Assembly: GCF_042433055.1 (NCBI RefSeq)
Contig: NZ_JBHLWB010000001.1
Span: forward strand, 496,001 to 560,000
DNA from: Gallibacterium trehalosifermentans
GTDB taxonomy: Bacteria > Pseudomonadota > Gammaproteobacteria > Enterobacterales > Pasteurellaceae
Reading direction: 5' to 3'
DNA: 64,000 nucleotides
Both the position numbers and the translations under genes were made by a program. The notes under the pieces are model-generated. The model saw only the letters and a program-made list of their open reading frames with translations. It did no database searches and was not told the origin of the DNA. Shown piece by piece: positions 52,142 through 59,971 of this stretch. Every line of letters starts with the position of its first letter. The first letter of the stretch is position 1.

Positions 52142-53314
52142 ATGATTACTCGGCAATCCAAAGCATTTTATTTAGCAAGTTTTGCTTTAGCGTTTTCCTC
52201 TTTTTTAGTTTTTTGCAATCTCTACTCAGCTCAACCAATCTTGGCTGATTTTGCCCAAAAATATCAGGTATCTATTGCGGTAGCGAATTGGATTTTTGCA
52301 GGCACCTCACTAGGGTTAAGTTTAAGTCTTATTCCTTGGGCTTTATTTGCTGATCGTTTTGGTCGTCGTTTAATGATGAAATTTAGTCTTGGTATTACAG
52401 CAGTAATTGGTATCCTCCTCTATTTTGCAGATTCGGTGAGTATGTGGATCTTTCTACGCATCGTACAAGGGATTGCTTTAGGTGGGCTACCTGCTGTTGC
52501 CATTGCCTATATTAGTGAAGAATTTGAACAACGCTCTATTGCTTCGGTTGTGGGAACCTATATTGCTGCAAATTCATTAGGGGGAATTTCAGGGCGATTA
52601 TTAGGTGGTTTTTTAGCAGATCATTTTGAACTTAACACTCCAATGTTGTTTTGTGGCATTCTAGCCGTAATTGGTGTCTTTCTAATTATTTATTGGCTAC
52701 CAAAAGAACAACACTTTCAACTACAAACCTTACAATTTAATAACCTACGCAAAAATTTATGTGGTCATATCCGTAATCCAAAATTATGGCGAACCTATTT
52801 TATTGGCGGACTCGGATTTGGTGTATTTATTAACCTCTATTCCGTCGTCAGCTTACGCCTGATTAACGAGCCTTATTCTTTTTCTACTACACAAATTTCG
52901 TTACTTTTTTTGTGCTACTTAAGTGGTACCTTTGCTGCGAGTTTAACAGGGAAATTAACACAACGTTACTCTTCGTTACGGGGAATGTTTTTTGGGTGGT
53001 GTATATTATTAATTGGTGTATTGCTCTTAACTGTATCTTCTTTACCTTTAATCATTATCGCCTTATTAATTTGTAGTATTGGTTTTTTCTCCACTCATGC
53101 GTTAGCGAGTGGTTGGGTTGGTAAGCAAGCACAGCAAGCAAGAGCTTTAGCTTCCGCTTTATATCTCTCTTTCTACTATTTTGGTTCAAGTATTGTCGGA
53201 TTCTATCTCATTTTCTTATGGCGATATTTTTCTTGGGAGAGTGTTATTATTGGCTCCCTTATATTGCTAAGTTTTATTCCTATTTTTATTTGGGGAATGA
53301 GAACAAAAACATAA
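52142..53314 (+). CDS. MFS transporter, YnfM-like
   Basis: A major facilitator exporter of 390 residues with 12 helices. CNLYSAQPILADFAQKYQVS, then WALFADRFGRRLMM (the conserved loop 2-3 motif) and GGLPAVAIAYISEEF match the YnfM group of drug or arabinose-type exporters. The substrate is unknown. It follows the MOSC gene by 66 bases with a weak ribosome site and is ended by a shared bidirectional terminator. Confidence 0.85.
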   Translation: MITRQSKAFYLASFALAFSSFLVFCNLYSAQPILADFAQKYQVSIAVANWIFAGTSLGLSLSLIPWALFADRFGRRLMMKFSLGITAVIGILLYFADSVSMWIFLRIVQGIALGGLPAVAIAYISEEFEQRSIASVVGTYIAANSLGGISGRLLGGFLADHFELNTPMLFCGILAVIGVFLIIYWLPKEQHFQLQTLQFNNLRKNLCGHIRNPKLWRTYFIGGLGFGVFINLYSVVSLRLINEPYSFSTTQISLLFLCYLSGTFAASLTGKLTQRYSSLRGMFFGWCILLIGVLLLTVSSLPLIIIALLICSIGFFSTHALASGWVGKQAQQARALASALYLSFYYFGSSIVGFYLIFLWRYFSWESVIIGSLILLSFIPIFIWGMRTKT

Positions 53315-53316
53315 AA

Positions 53317-53350
53317 AATACCCTGTAAAACTTATGCTTTACAGGGTTTA
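53317..53350. terminator. Bidirectional terminator between the MFS and YbjN-like genes
   Basis: CCCTGTAAA / TTTACAGGG stem with flanking A- and T-runs, placed between convergent genes. Confidence 0.85.
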
Positions 53351-53374
53351 TTTAAACCAATCAAAATGAAAATA

Positions 53375-53806
53375 TTAGTTCCAAATTGATTTCATAATTT
53401 CTTTATAAGCGTCATTTAAGTGATTCACTAATACTTCAAACATTGCATAAACTAAATCACCATTAATCGCTTCACCCTCAGTCAATAAGCAAGTATCTAA
53501 GACAATCGCATTGTCATCATCTAGGTAGTATTTGAATGATTTATATTGTTTATTGAAATCATTTAATAAAACACGTACTTTGGCGATTGCTTCTTCAGAT
53601 TCCACTTTTGGTGCAATTAATACACGAATCATTGCATAAATAGAATCATCTAAAATGACGATAGTTGGTAATTGATTTCCCCCAATATCAAAATGAGAGC
53701 GAAATACAACAGTATTCAACGCATCATCGGCAATCTCTTCAATAGCAAATGCTTCTACCTTAGCATTTTCTAAATAAGCTTTAAAACTTTCCGCTTTTTT
53801 ATTCAT
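53375..53806 (-). CDS. YbjN-domain protein
   Basis: A protein of 143 residues. The pattern of strands and helices (TVVFRSHFDIGGNQLPTIVI, KVRVLLNDFNKQYKSFKYYL, NAIVLDTCL, then DLVYAMFEVLVNHLNDAYKEIM) fits the YbjN superfamily, related in fold to type III secretion chaperones. Function is unknown in this family in Pasteurellaceae. There are no signal peptide or membrane segments. It stands alone between an MFS gene and ompA. Confidence 0.7.
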   Translation of the reverse strand: MNKKAESFKAYLENAKVEAFAIEEIADDALNTVVFRSHFDIGGNQLPTIVILDDSIYAMIRVLIAPKVESEEAIAKVRVLLNDFNKQYKSFKYYLDDDNAIVLDTCLLTEGEAINGDLVYAMFEVLVNHLNDAYKEIMKSIWN

Positions 53807-53972
53807 TATAAATTTCCTCTTATATAATTATGATAAAAATAAATATTTTATCATTTACCTTAATTTATTATTTATTCAAGATAGCTTCACTTTACAGATA
53901 TAGCTTGCTGCAAAAATAATAATAACGAGCTACTCCATATTATGAGCTTATCAAAAATTAAAAATTAGTATA

Positions 53973-53999
53973 AAAAATCCCAGCATAGGCTGGGATTTT
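53973..53999 (-). terminator. Intrinsic terminator of ompA
   Basis: AAAATCCCAGC / GCTGGGATTTT with an ATAG loop. T6 follows on the minus strand. It lies 43 bases after the ompA stop. Confidence 0.9.
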
Positions 54000-54041
54000 G
54001 TCATTGTTTAAATAAACAAATAATAACGTTTCAACGATTAA

Positions 54042-55067
54042 TTATTGTTGACCGCTTACAGAAACTTCAACACGACGATCTGGTGCTAAGCAAGCGATTA
54101 ATGCTTTACGACCTTTAACTGCATCACAAGTGTTGCCAGTTACTGGGTTCGCTTCACCATAACCAACTGCTTTGATTACATCTGGAGATACAGATTTAGA
54201 AACTAAGTAGTTAGCTACTGTGTTAGCACGATCTTGAGAAAGTTTTAAGTTATATTTGTCTGAACCGATACGGTCTGTATAACCTGCAACTTCAACAGAT
54301 GATAAAGTACTTACTTTAGCAATTTCTTGTTGTAAGTTATCTAATGCTTGTTCTGCTTCTGGTTTTAAGTTTGCTTTACCGAAAGCAAATAATACATCAG
54401 AACTTAATGCAAATTTTTTGCTAACCACTTCAGGTACAGCTTGTTGACCTTGACCGAAACGGTAAGAAAGACCTAAAGAAACAGAACCAATGCTTGGGCT
54501 ATAATTTGCATCTGCATTTGTAATTTGATTTACTTTACCTACGTTAGCAACCCATTGGTACTCTAAACGTGCAGCTAATTCTGGAAGAATTGCATACTCT
54601 ACACCAGCCGCTAAAACTGGAGACACTTTTAATTTGTGATCAGAAGCTACTTTTTCACCATCTTCATGAGTTGTATAGCTAGAACGAATTAACGCAGCAC
54701 CCACACGACCATAAACATCTAAGTTATCTAATACTGGATAACTTGCTTTTAAGCTTAAGTTTAAACCATGAGCAGTATGTCTTGCACGAGTACTTCCGTC
54801 ATGAGAGTGCATTTTTAATTTACCATAAAAATCATAACCTGCTTCAACAGCAAAGTTATCAGTAATTTGGTAACCACCGAATACACCATAGGTTTCTGAA
54901 TTGCGATGTACTACATCAACATTTTCTTCAAATTGATTTACATCATTGTGGAATGATGCCCAACCAGCTTTCGCACCTGCATAGAAAGTATTTGCTTGAG
55001 GAGCTGCTTGTGCTACTGATACGAATGCTAATCCTGAAATTGCTAATGCGATTGCAGTCTTTTTCAT
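54042..55067 (-). CDS. ompA: Outer membrane protein OmpA (P5-like)
   Basis: A major outer membrane protein of 341 residues. The Sec signal ends VSVAQA (about residue 21). An eight-stranded barrel of about 190 residues (NTFYAGAKAGWASF, YGVFGGYQITDNFAVEAGYDF, LGLSYRFGQG) is followed by a linker and the OmpA-like peptidoglycan-binding domain (FALSSDVLFAFGKANLKPEA, VEVAGYTDRIGSDKYNLKLS). The domain has the conserved Asp and Arg that bind diaminopimelate. Its Cys pair (CDAVKGRKALIAC) is typical. Exposed loops are short, as in Haemophilus P5. It is driven by the promoter at 55195-55223. Confidence 0.95.
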   Translation of the reverse strand: MKKTAIALAISGLAFVSVAQAAPQANTFYAGAKAGWASFHNDVNQFEENVDVVHRNSETYGVFGGYQITDNFAVEAGYDFYGKLKMHSHDGSTRARHTAHGLNLSLKASYPVLDNLDVYGRVGAALIRSSYTTHEDGEKVASDHKLKVSPVLAAGVEYAILPELAARLEYQWVANVGKVNQITNADANYSPSIGSVSLGLSYRFGQGQQAVPEVVSKKFALSSDVLFAFGKANLKPEAEQALDNLQQEIAKVSTLSSVEVAGYTDRIGSDKYNLKLSQDRANTVANYLVSKSVSPDVIKAVGYGEANPVTGNTCDAVKGRKALIACLAPDRRVEVSVSGQQ

Positions 55068-55434
55068 TATAAAATCCTCTTGAATTTATTATCTATATTT
55101 AGATTTTAAGGTTTAAATTTACCATCAAAGATACCGTAAACATCAACCTCTCCCCAAAATAAATGAGCATTAACTCACCTATTTGGTAACGCATATTATC
55201 ACCATTGATCAAGATAAAATCAAACGCTTATTCTATTTTTTGCTTAAAAAACACGCTTTTTAAGTTCAAAAAACAATCATTACTTAAAAATTTTAGTTTT
55301 TCAAAATAATTTTCAGTGAATCTTTCTGCAAAGAGATAATCTCTAGCGCCATTCTTAACATTCTATGTTTTTATGCTAGTATAATCGTCCACTTAATTTG
55401 CTTAAAACCAAATATAAGAATCAAGAGGCTTATC
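55068..55434. other. Intergenic region ompA / ydiJ
   Basis: It holds the ompA leader and promoter (minus strand). A likely ydiJ promoter, not pinned down, should lie in its right half; TATGCTAGTATAAT near 55371-55384 would serve as an extended -10. No gene is seen. Confidence 0.5.
55195..55223 (-). promoter_or_regulatory. Predicted sigma-70 promoter of ompA
   Basis: Minus-strand TTGATT (55218-55223) and GATAAT (55195-55200), 17-base spacer, giving a leader of about 120 nt, in keeping with the long ompA leaders of enterics. Confidence 0.6.
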
Positions 55435-58400
55435 ATGATCATTCCTTATTTAGCGAGTCAACAACAACTCGATCCTTTAGTGAACCATTATCTTAGCCAA
55501 TTAAAACAACAAGGTTTTCTTGGCGATATTGCTTATCATTATGCCGATCGTCTTTCTCTCGCTACTGATAACAGTGTCTATCAACAACTACCTCAAGCCT
55601 TATTATTCCCTAAAGAAGTTGCCGATATTGTTCGATTAACCAAACTTGCTCAACGCGATGAATTTAAATCACTGAAATTTACGCCACGCGGTGGTGGTAC
55701 AGGAACAAATGGACAATCACTAAACAGTACCATTATTGTTGATCTCTCTCGTCATATGAATCAAATTATTGAGCTGAATGTCAAAGAGCGTTGGGTGCGT
55801 GTACAAGCAGGTGTAGTCAAAGATCAATTAAACCGTTACCTCAAGCCTCACGGTTTATTTTTTGCGCCAGAACTTTCGACCAGTAATCGTGCAACCATTG
55901 GTGGAATGGTGAATACTGATGCTTCTGGGCAAGGTTCGTTAATGTATGGAAAAACTTCTGATCATGTTATTGCGTTACGTTCTGTCTTAATCAATGGCGA
56001 TATTCTAGATACTGAAGCGATTGCCTGTGATCAGTTTGCCGAAAATATTGAACAAGCAAATTTATCTAAAACAGGTAAACAACTTCATCAACAGATTGAA
56101 CAACTCTGTCGTCAACATCGTGAACAAGTTCTTACACAATTACCTCAATTAAATCGTTTTATTACGGGGTACGATCTGAATCACGTATTTGATCAAAATC
56201 TTACACACTTTAATTTAAGCCGCATTCTCACAGGTTCAGAAGGTTCTCTAGCATTTGTCTGTGAAGCTAAATTAAATCTATTACCTATTCCGCAATATCG
56301 TACATTAATTAATATAAAATATCGTTCATTTGATGCCGCCTTGCGCCACGCCCCTGCAATGGTGGCAGCTAAAGCATTATCAGTTGAAACAGTTGATTCA
56401 AAAGTCCTGAATTTAGCGAAGCAAGATATTATTTGGCACTCCGTTTCTGATCTACTAAAAGAAGAAGAAAATACGCCAATTCTTGGGCTTAATATTGTGG
56501 AATATGCTGGGAATAATGAAAAATATCAGCAACAGCAAGTCGCACAATTATGCCAACGGCTAGATCAGGAAATAGCGAATCAGCAAAATGATGTGATTGG
56601 TTATCAAGTTTGTACTGATTTAGCTTCAGTGGAAAAAATTTATGCAATGCGTAAGAAAGCCGTAGGCTTATTAGGTAATGCTCAAGGTCGTGCAAAACCG
56701 ATTCCTTTTGTTGAGGATACCTGTGTCCCGCCTGAAAATCTTGCCGATTATATTGCCGATTTTCGTGCTTTGTTAGATAAGCATCAGCTTGAATATGGTA
56801 TGTTTGGACACGTTGATGCTGGGGTATTACACGTTCGCCCTGCCTTAGACCTTTGTGATCCTGAACAAGTCAAATTATTTAAATCTATTTCTGATCAAGT
56901 CGCTAACCTGACACAACAATATGGCGGTTTAATTTGGGGAGAACACGGTAAAGGAGTTCGGGGTGAATATAGTCGTCAATTTTTTGGTGATGAACTTTGG
57001 CAGGTATTACAGCAAATAAAAACCCTATTTGATCCAGAAAATCGCCTTAACCCAGGGAAAATTTGTACACCTCTAAACTCCGATGCCAAGTTGTTTGAAG
57101 TGCTTTCGCCAATGCGAGCAGATTATGATCGCCAAATTCCTGTTGCCCTTAAAGATCAATTTAGTGGTGCAATGAATTGTAATGGTAATGGCTTATGTTT
57201 TAATTTTGATGTTGATAGTGTAATGTGTCCATCAATGAAAGTGAGCCGTAATCGTGTATTCTCACCAAAAGGACGTGCTGCATTAGTGCGTGAATGGTTA
57301 CGCCTCTTAGCTAATGCCAATATCTCCGCCGAACAGTTAGACTTCAAGAAAAATGAAATCAAATTAACTGACTTAATAGAAAAGCTACGCTATCGTTTTT
57401 CCAATAAAAATAAAGATGATTTTTCGCATGAAGTGAAAGCCGCAATGGATACTTGTTTATCTTGTAAGGCTTGTGCGAGTCAGTGTCCAATTAAAATTGA
57501 TGTACCTGACTTTAAAGCAAAATTTTTATATTTCTATCACAGTCGCTATCCTCGCCCAATTAAAGATTATGTGGTTGCCAATGTCGAAAATGTTGCTCCT
57601 CTGATGGCAAAAGCACCTGTATTTTTCAATACTATTACCACTCACCCTGTCATGGAAAAAGTTGCGAGAAAAGTTATTGGTATGGTCGATCTGCCCCAAC
57701 TCTCCGTGCCTTCATTACAACAACAATTAGTCGAAATCAATTATCGTGATCGATCATTAGAACAATTAGAGCAATTACCACTCCAACAACGTGAAAAGAT
57801 GCTCTTTATTGTGCAAGATCCATTTACCTCATTTTATGATGCAAAAGTAGTGGCTGATTTTGTACGATTAACACAAAAACTTGGCTTTGAGCCTGTTGTG
57901 TTGCCATTTAAGCCTAATGGTAAGGCACAACACATAAAAGGTTTTTTAACTCGTTTTAGTAAAACAGCTACCAAACAAGCAGAAGTATTAAATCGTATTG
58001 CAAAACTTGGGGTTCCTTTAGTGGGTGTTGATGCAGCAGTCGTGCTTTCCTATCGTGATGAATATAAACAAGTCCTTGGTGAAAAACGTGGTAATTTTAA
58101 TGTCTTGACCGCACAAGAATGGCTATCTGACGTGTTAACTACCTATGAACCTTCACCTCCCCAATCTGAAACCGCTCGGACGTGGTATCTCTTCCCACAC
58201 TGTACGGAAAGTAGTTTATTGCCAAATAGTAGCAAAGCATGGCAAACATTATTTGCTAAATTGGGTGAAAAATTGGAAGTCGTTCAAGTAGGTTGCTGCG
58301 GTATGGCTGGGACATTTGGTCACGAAACTCTTCATGAAGAAACCTCAAAAGAAATTTACCGACTTTCTTGGGAGAAGAAATTACAAGATAAAGATTTACA

Positions 58401-58503
58401 ATATTGTTTGGTCTCTGGTTACTCTTGTCGTAGCCAAATTAAAAGAATGCAACAGCAAATCAGTAAACACCCATTACAAGGATTATTAGAGGTTTTAAAT
58501 TAA
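55435..58503 (+). CDS. ydiJ: YdiJ-type FAD/Fe-S D-2-hydroxyacid dehydrogenase
   Basis: A large two-part oxidoreductase of 1022 residues. The N-terminal half is an FAD-linked oxidase: PRGGGTGTNGQSL (about residue 82) binds FAD, and GHVDAGVLHVRPALDL is a catalytic region. The C-terminal half is a GlpC-like Fe-S part with CLSCKACASQCPIK (about residue 678) and the cysteine-rich GCCGMAGTFGHE near 960. E. coli YdiJ has been reported to oxidise D-2-hydroxyglutarate and feed electrons to the respiratory chain; this substrate is inferred. First gene of a tight operon: its stop overlaps the menI start (TTAATG). Confidence 0.92.
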   Translation: MIIPYLASQQQLDPLVNHYLSQLKQQGFLGDIAYHYADRLSLATDNSVYQQLPQALLFPKEVADIVRLTKLAQRDEFKSLKFTPRGGGTGTNGQSLNSTIIVDLSRHMNQIIELNVKERWVRVQAGVVKDQLNRYLKPHGLFFAPELSTSNRATIGGMVNTDASGQGSLMYGKTSDHVIALRSVLINGDILDTEAIACDQFAENIEQANLSKTGKQLHQQIEQLCRQHREQVLTQLPQLNRFITGYDLNHVFDQNLTHFNLSRILTGSEGSLAFVCEAKLNLLPIPQYRTLINIKYRSFDAALRHAPAMVAAKALSVETVDSKVLNLAKQDIIWHSVSDLLKEEENTPILGLNIVEYAGNNEKYQQQQVAQLCQRLDQEIANQQNDVIGYQVCTDLASVEKIYAMRKKAVGLLGNAQGRAKPIPFVEDTCVPPENLADYIADFRALLDKHQLEYGMFGHVDAGVLHVRPALDLCDPEQVKLFKSISDQVANLTQQYGGLIWGEHGKGVRGEYSRQFFGDELWQVLQQIKTLFDPENRLNPGKICTPLNSDAKLFEVLSPMRADYDRQIPVALKDQFSGAMNCNGNGLCFNFDVDSVMCPSMKVSRNRVFSPKGRAALVREWLRLLANANISAEQLDFKKNEIKLTDLIEKLRYRFSNKNKDDFSHEVKAAMDTCLSCKACASQCPIKIDVPDFKAKFLYFYHSRYPRPIKDYVVANVENVAPLMAKAPVFFNTITTHPVMEKVARKVIGMVDLPQLSVPSLQQQLVEINYRDRSLEQLEQLPLQQREKMLFIVQDPFTSFYDAKVVADFVRLTQKLGFEPVVLPFKPNGKAQHIKGFLTRFSKTATKQAEVLNRIAKLGVPLVGVDAAVVLSYRDEYKQVLGEKRGNFNVLTAQEWLSDVLTTYEPSPPQSETARTWYLFPHCTESSLLPNSSKAWQTLFAKLGEKLEVVQVGCCGMAGTFGHETLHEETSKEIYRLSWEKKLQDKDLQYCLVSGYSCRSQIKRMQQQISKHPLQGLLEVLN

Positions 58504-58934
58504 TGTCCATTTGGAAAAAAAATATTCAGTTAGATGCACTTAATCAAGCGAACAAGAATACGGCGGCTGAACAACTCGGCATTGAATTTATCGCTTTTGG
58601 TGATGATTGGCTCGAAGCTACATTAACGGTCGATCAGCGAAATTGCCAGCCAATGGGGCTGCTCCACGGCGGTTCTTCTGCACTATTAGCCGAAACGGTT
58701 GGATCTTATGCGGGATTTTGTGCTTGTGAGGAAGATAAAGGGGTGGTCGGTGTTGAAATCAATGCTAACCATTTACGAGCGATGAAGCTGGGTGAGCGTG
58801 TTGTTGCTCGAGCCACTCCGCTACATATTGGTAGAACACTACACGTTTGGCAAATTAATATCACAGACTCTCAACAACGCCTTTGTTGTCAAAGTCGTTT
58901 AACCCTTGCGGTATTAGATCAAAAGGAAAAATAA
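58503..58934 (+). CDS. menI: Hotdog-fold thioesterase, MenI/YdiI-like
   Basis: An acyl-CoA thioesterase of 143 residues. The motif CQPMGLLHGGSSALLAETVGS carries the catalytic Glu of the HGG helix. GVEINANHLRAMKLGERVVA and HIGRTLHVWQINI are typical of YdiI, which hydrolyses 1,4-dihydroxy-2-naphthoyl-CoA in menaquinone synthesis. The genomic context does not itself prove the menaquinone role. One-base overlap with ydiJ and with hemH at the ends (TAATG). Confidence 0.88.
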   Translation: MSIWKKNIQLDALNQANKNTAAEQLGIEFIAFGDDWLEATLTVDQRNCQPMGLLHGGSSALLAETVGSYAGFCACEEDKGVVGVEINANHLRAMKLGERVVARATPLHIGRTLHVWQINITDSQQRLCCQSRLTLAVLDQKEK

Positions 58935-59905
58935 TGCTTACTAATCAAAAAGTAGGGGTATTGTTAGTTAATCTAGGTACACCAGATAAGCCTACTCCTT
59001 TAGCAGTAAAACGTTACTTACGCCAATTTTTAAGTGATCCTCGTGTCATTGATCTCCCTCGCTGGCAATGGCAATTATTATTAAATTTAATTATTTTGCC
59101 AAAGCGAGCGCCTCGTGTTGCTAAACTTTATCAAAAAATTTGGCAAGCAGATGGCTCTCCTTTGCTCGCAATCAGTAAACAACAAAAAGCTGCTCTGCAA
59201 CAACGCTTTCAACAACAGCAACAAAATGTTGTTGTTGAGTTAGCGATGACTTATGGTAATCCATCAATCAGTTCTGCACTTGAAAAACTGTACGCACAAA
59301 ATATAGAACGTTTAATCTTACTACCGTTGTACCCACAATATAGCAGTACTACCACTGCTTCAGTATTAGATGCGTTTCACAACGCTCTACACAAACAACG
59401 CAAAATTATACCTTTTGAGATTATCTTCTCTTATCATCATCATTCTTTATACATCAATGCATTAGCGCACAGTATTCAACAACACCTCGCTGCAGATGAA
59501 CATTTGATCTTCTCTTTCCATGGCATTCCTTTACGTTATCAACAAGAAGGAGATTACTATGCCCAGCATTGCCAACAAACAGCAGAAGCTGTTGCTGCAC
59601 AACTTGGACTTGATAAAGAACAATGGCGTTTATGTTATCAATCTCGTTTTGGTAAAGAAGCGTGGTTACAGCCTTATACAGATGAAACTTTGGCGACATT
59701 GCCAGAAAAAAATATTCGCAAAGTCGCAGTAATTTGCCCTGGATTTGCTACTGATTGTTTAGAAACATTAGAAGAAATTGCCCAAGAAAATCAACAATAC
59801 TTTTTACAAGCAGGTGGTGAATCTTATCATTATATTCCAGCATTAAATGTCTATTCAGCACATATTGATTTGTTGTATCAGCTTATTAATGAGAAATTAA
59901 GATAA
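58934..59905 (+). CDS. hemH: Ferrochelatase
   Basis: Inserts Fe(II) into protoporphyrin IX, the last step of haem synthesis, at the inner face of the membrane. The product is 323 residues from the ATG at 58934, which overlaps the menI stop (TAATG); an earlier start in the same frame would add non-family residues. Motifs: GVLLVNLGTPDKPT, ILLPLYPQYSSTTTASV, LIFSFHGIPLRY with the metal-site His, FGKEAWLQPYT, and ICPGFATDCLETLEEI with the catalytic Glu. An intact hemH suggests haem can be completed from porphyrin, although many Pasteurellaceae need external porphyrin or haem. Confidence 0.96.
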   Translation: MLTNQKVGVLLVNLGTPDKPTPLAVKRYLRQFLSDPRVIDLPRWQWQLLLNLIILPKRAPRVAKLYQKIWQADGSPLLAISKQQKAALQQRFQQQQQNVVVELAMTYGNPSISSALEKLYAQNIERLILLPLYPQYSSTTTASVLDAFHNALHKQRKIIPFEIIFSYHHHSLYINALAHSIQQHLAADEHLIFSFHGIPLRYQQEGDYYAQHCQQTAEAVAAQLGLDKEQWRLCYQSRFGKEAWLQPYTDETLATLPEKNIRKVAVICPGFATDCLETLEEIAQENQQYFLQAGGESYHYIPALNVYSAHIDLLYQLINEKLR

Positions 59906-59971
59906 TTTTCAGCATAAATAAATTTGAGAAAATGGTATATCTTTAATAAATATTATCGAAACAGGAACATT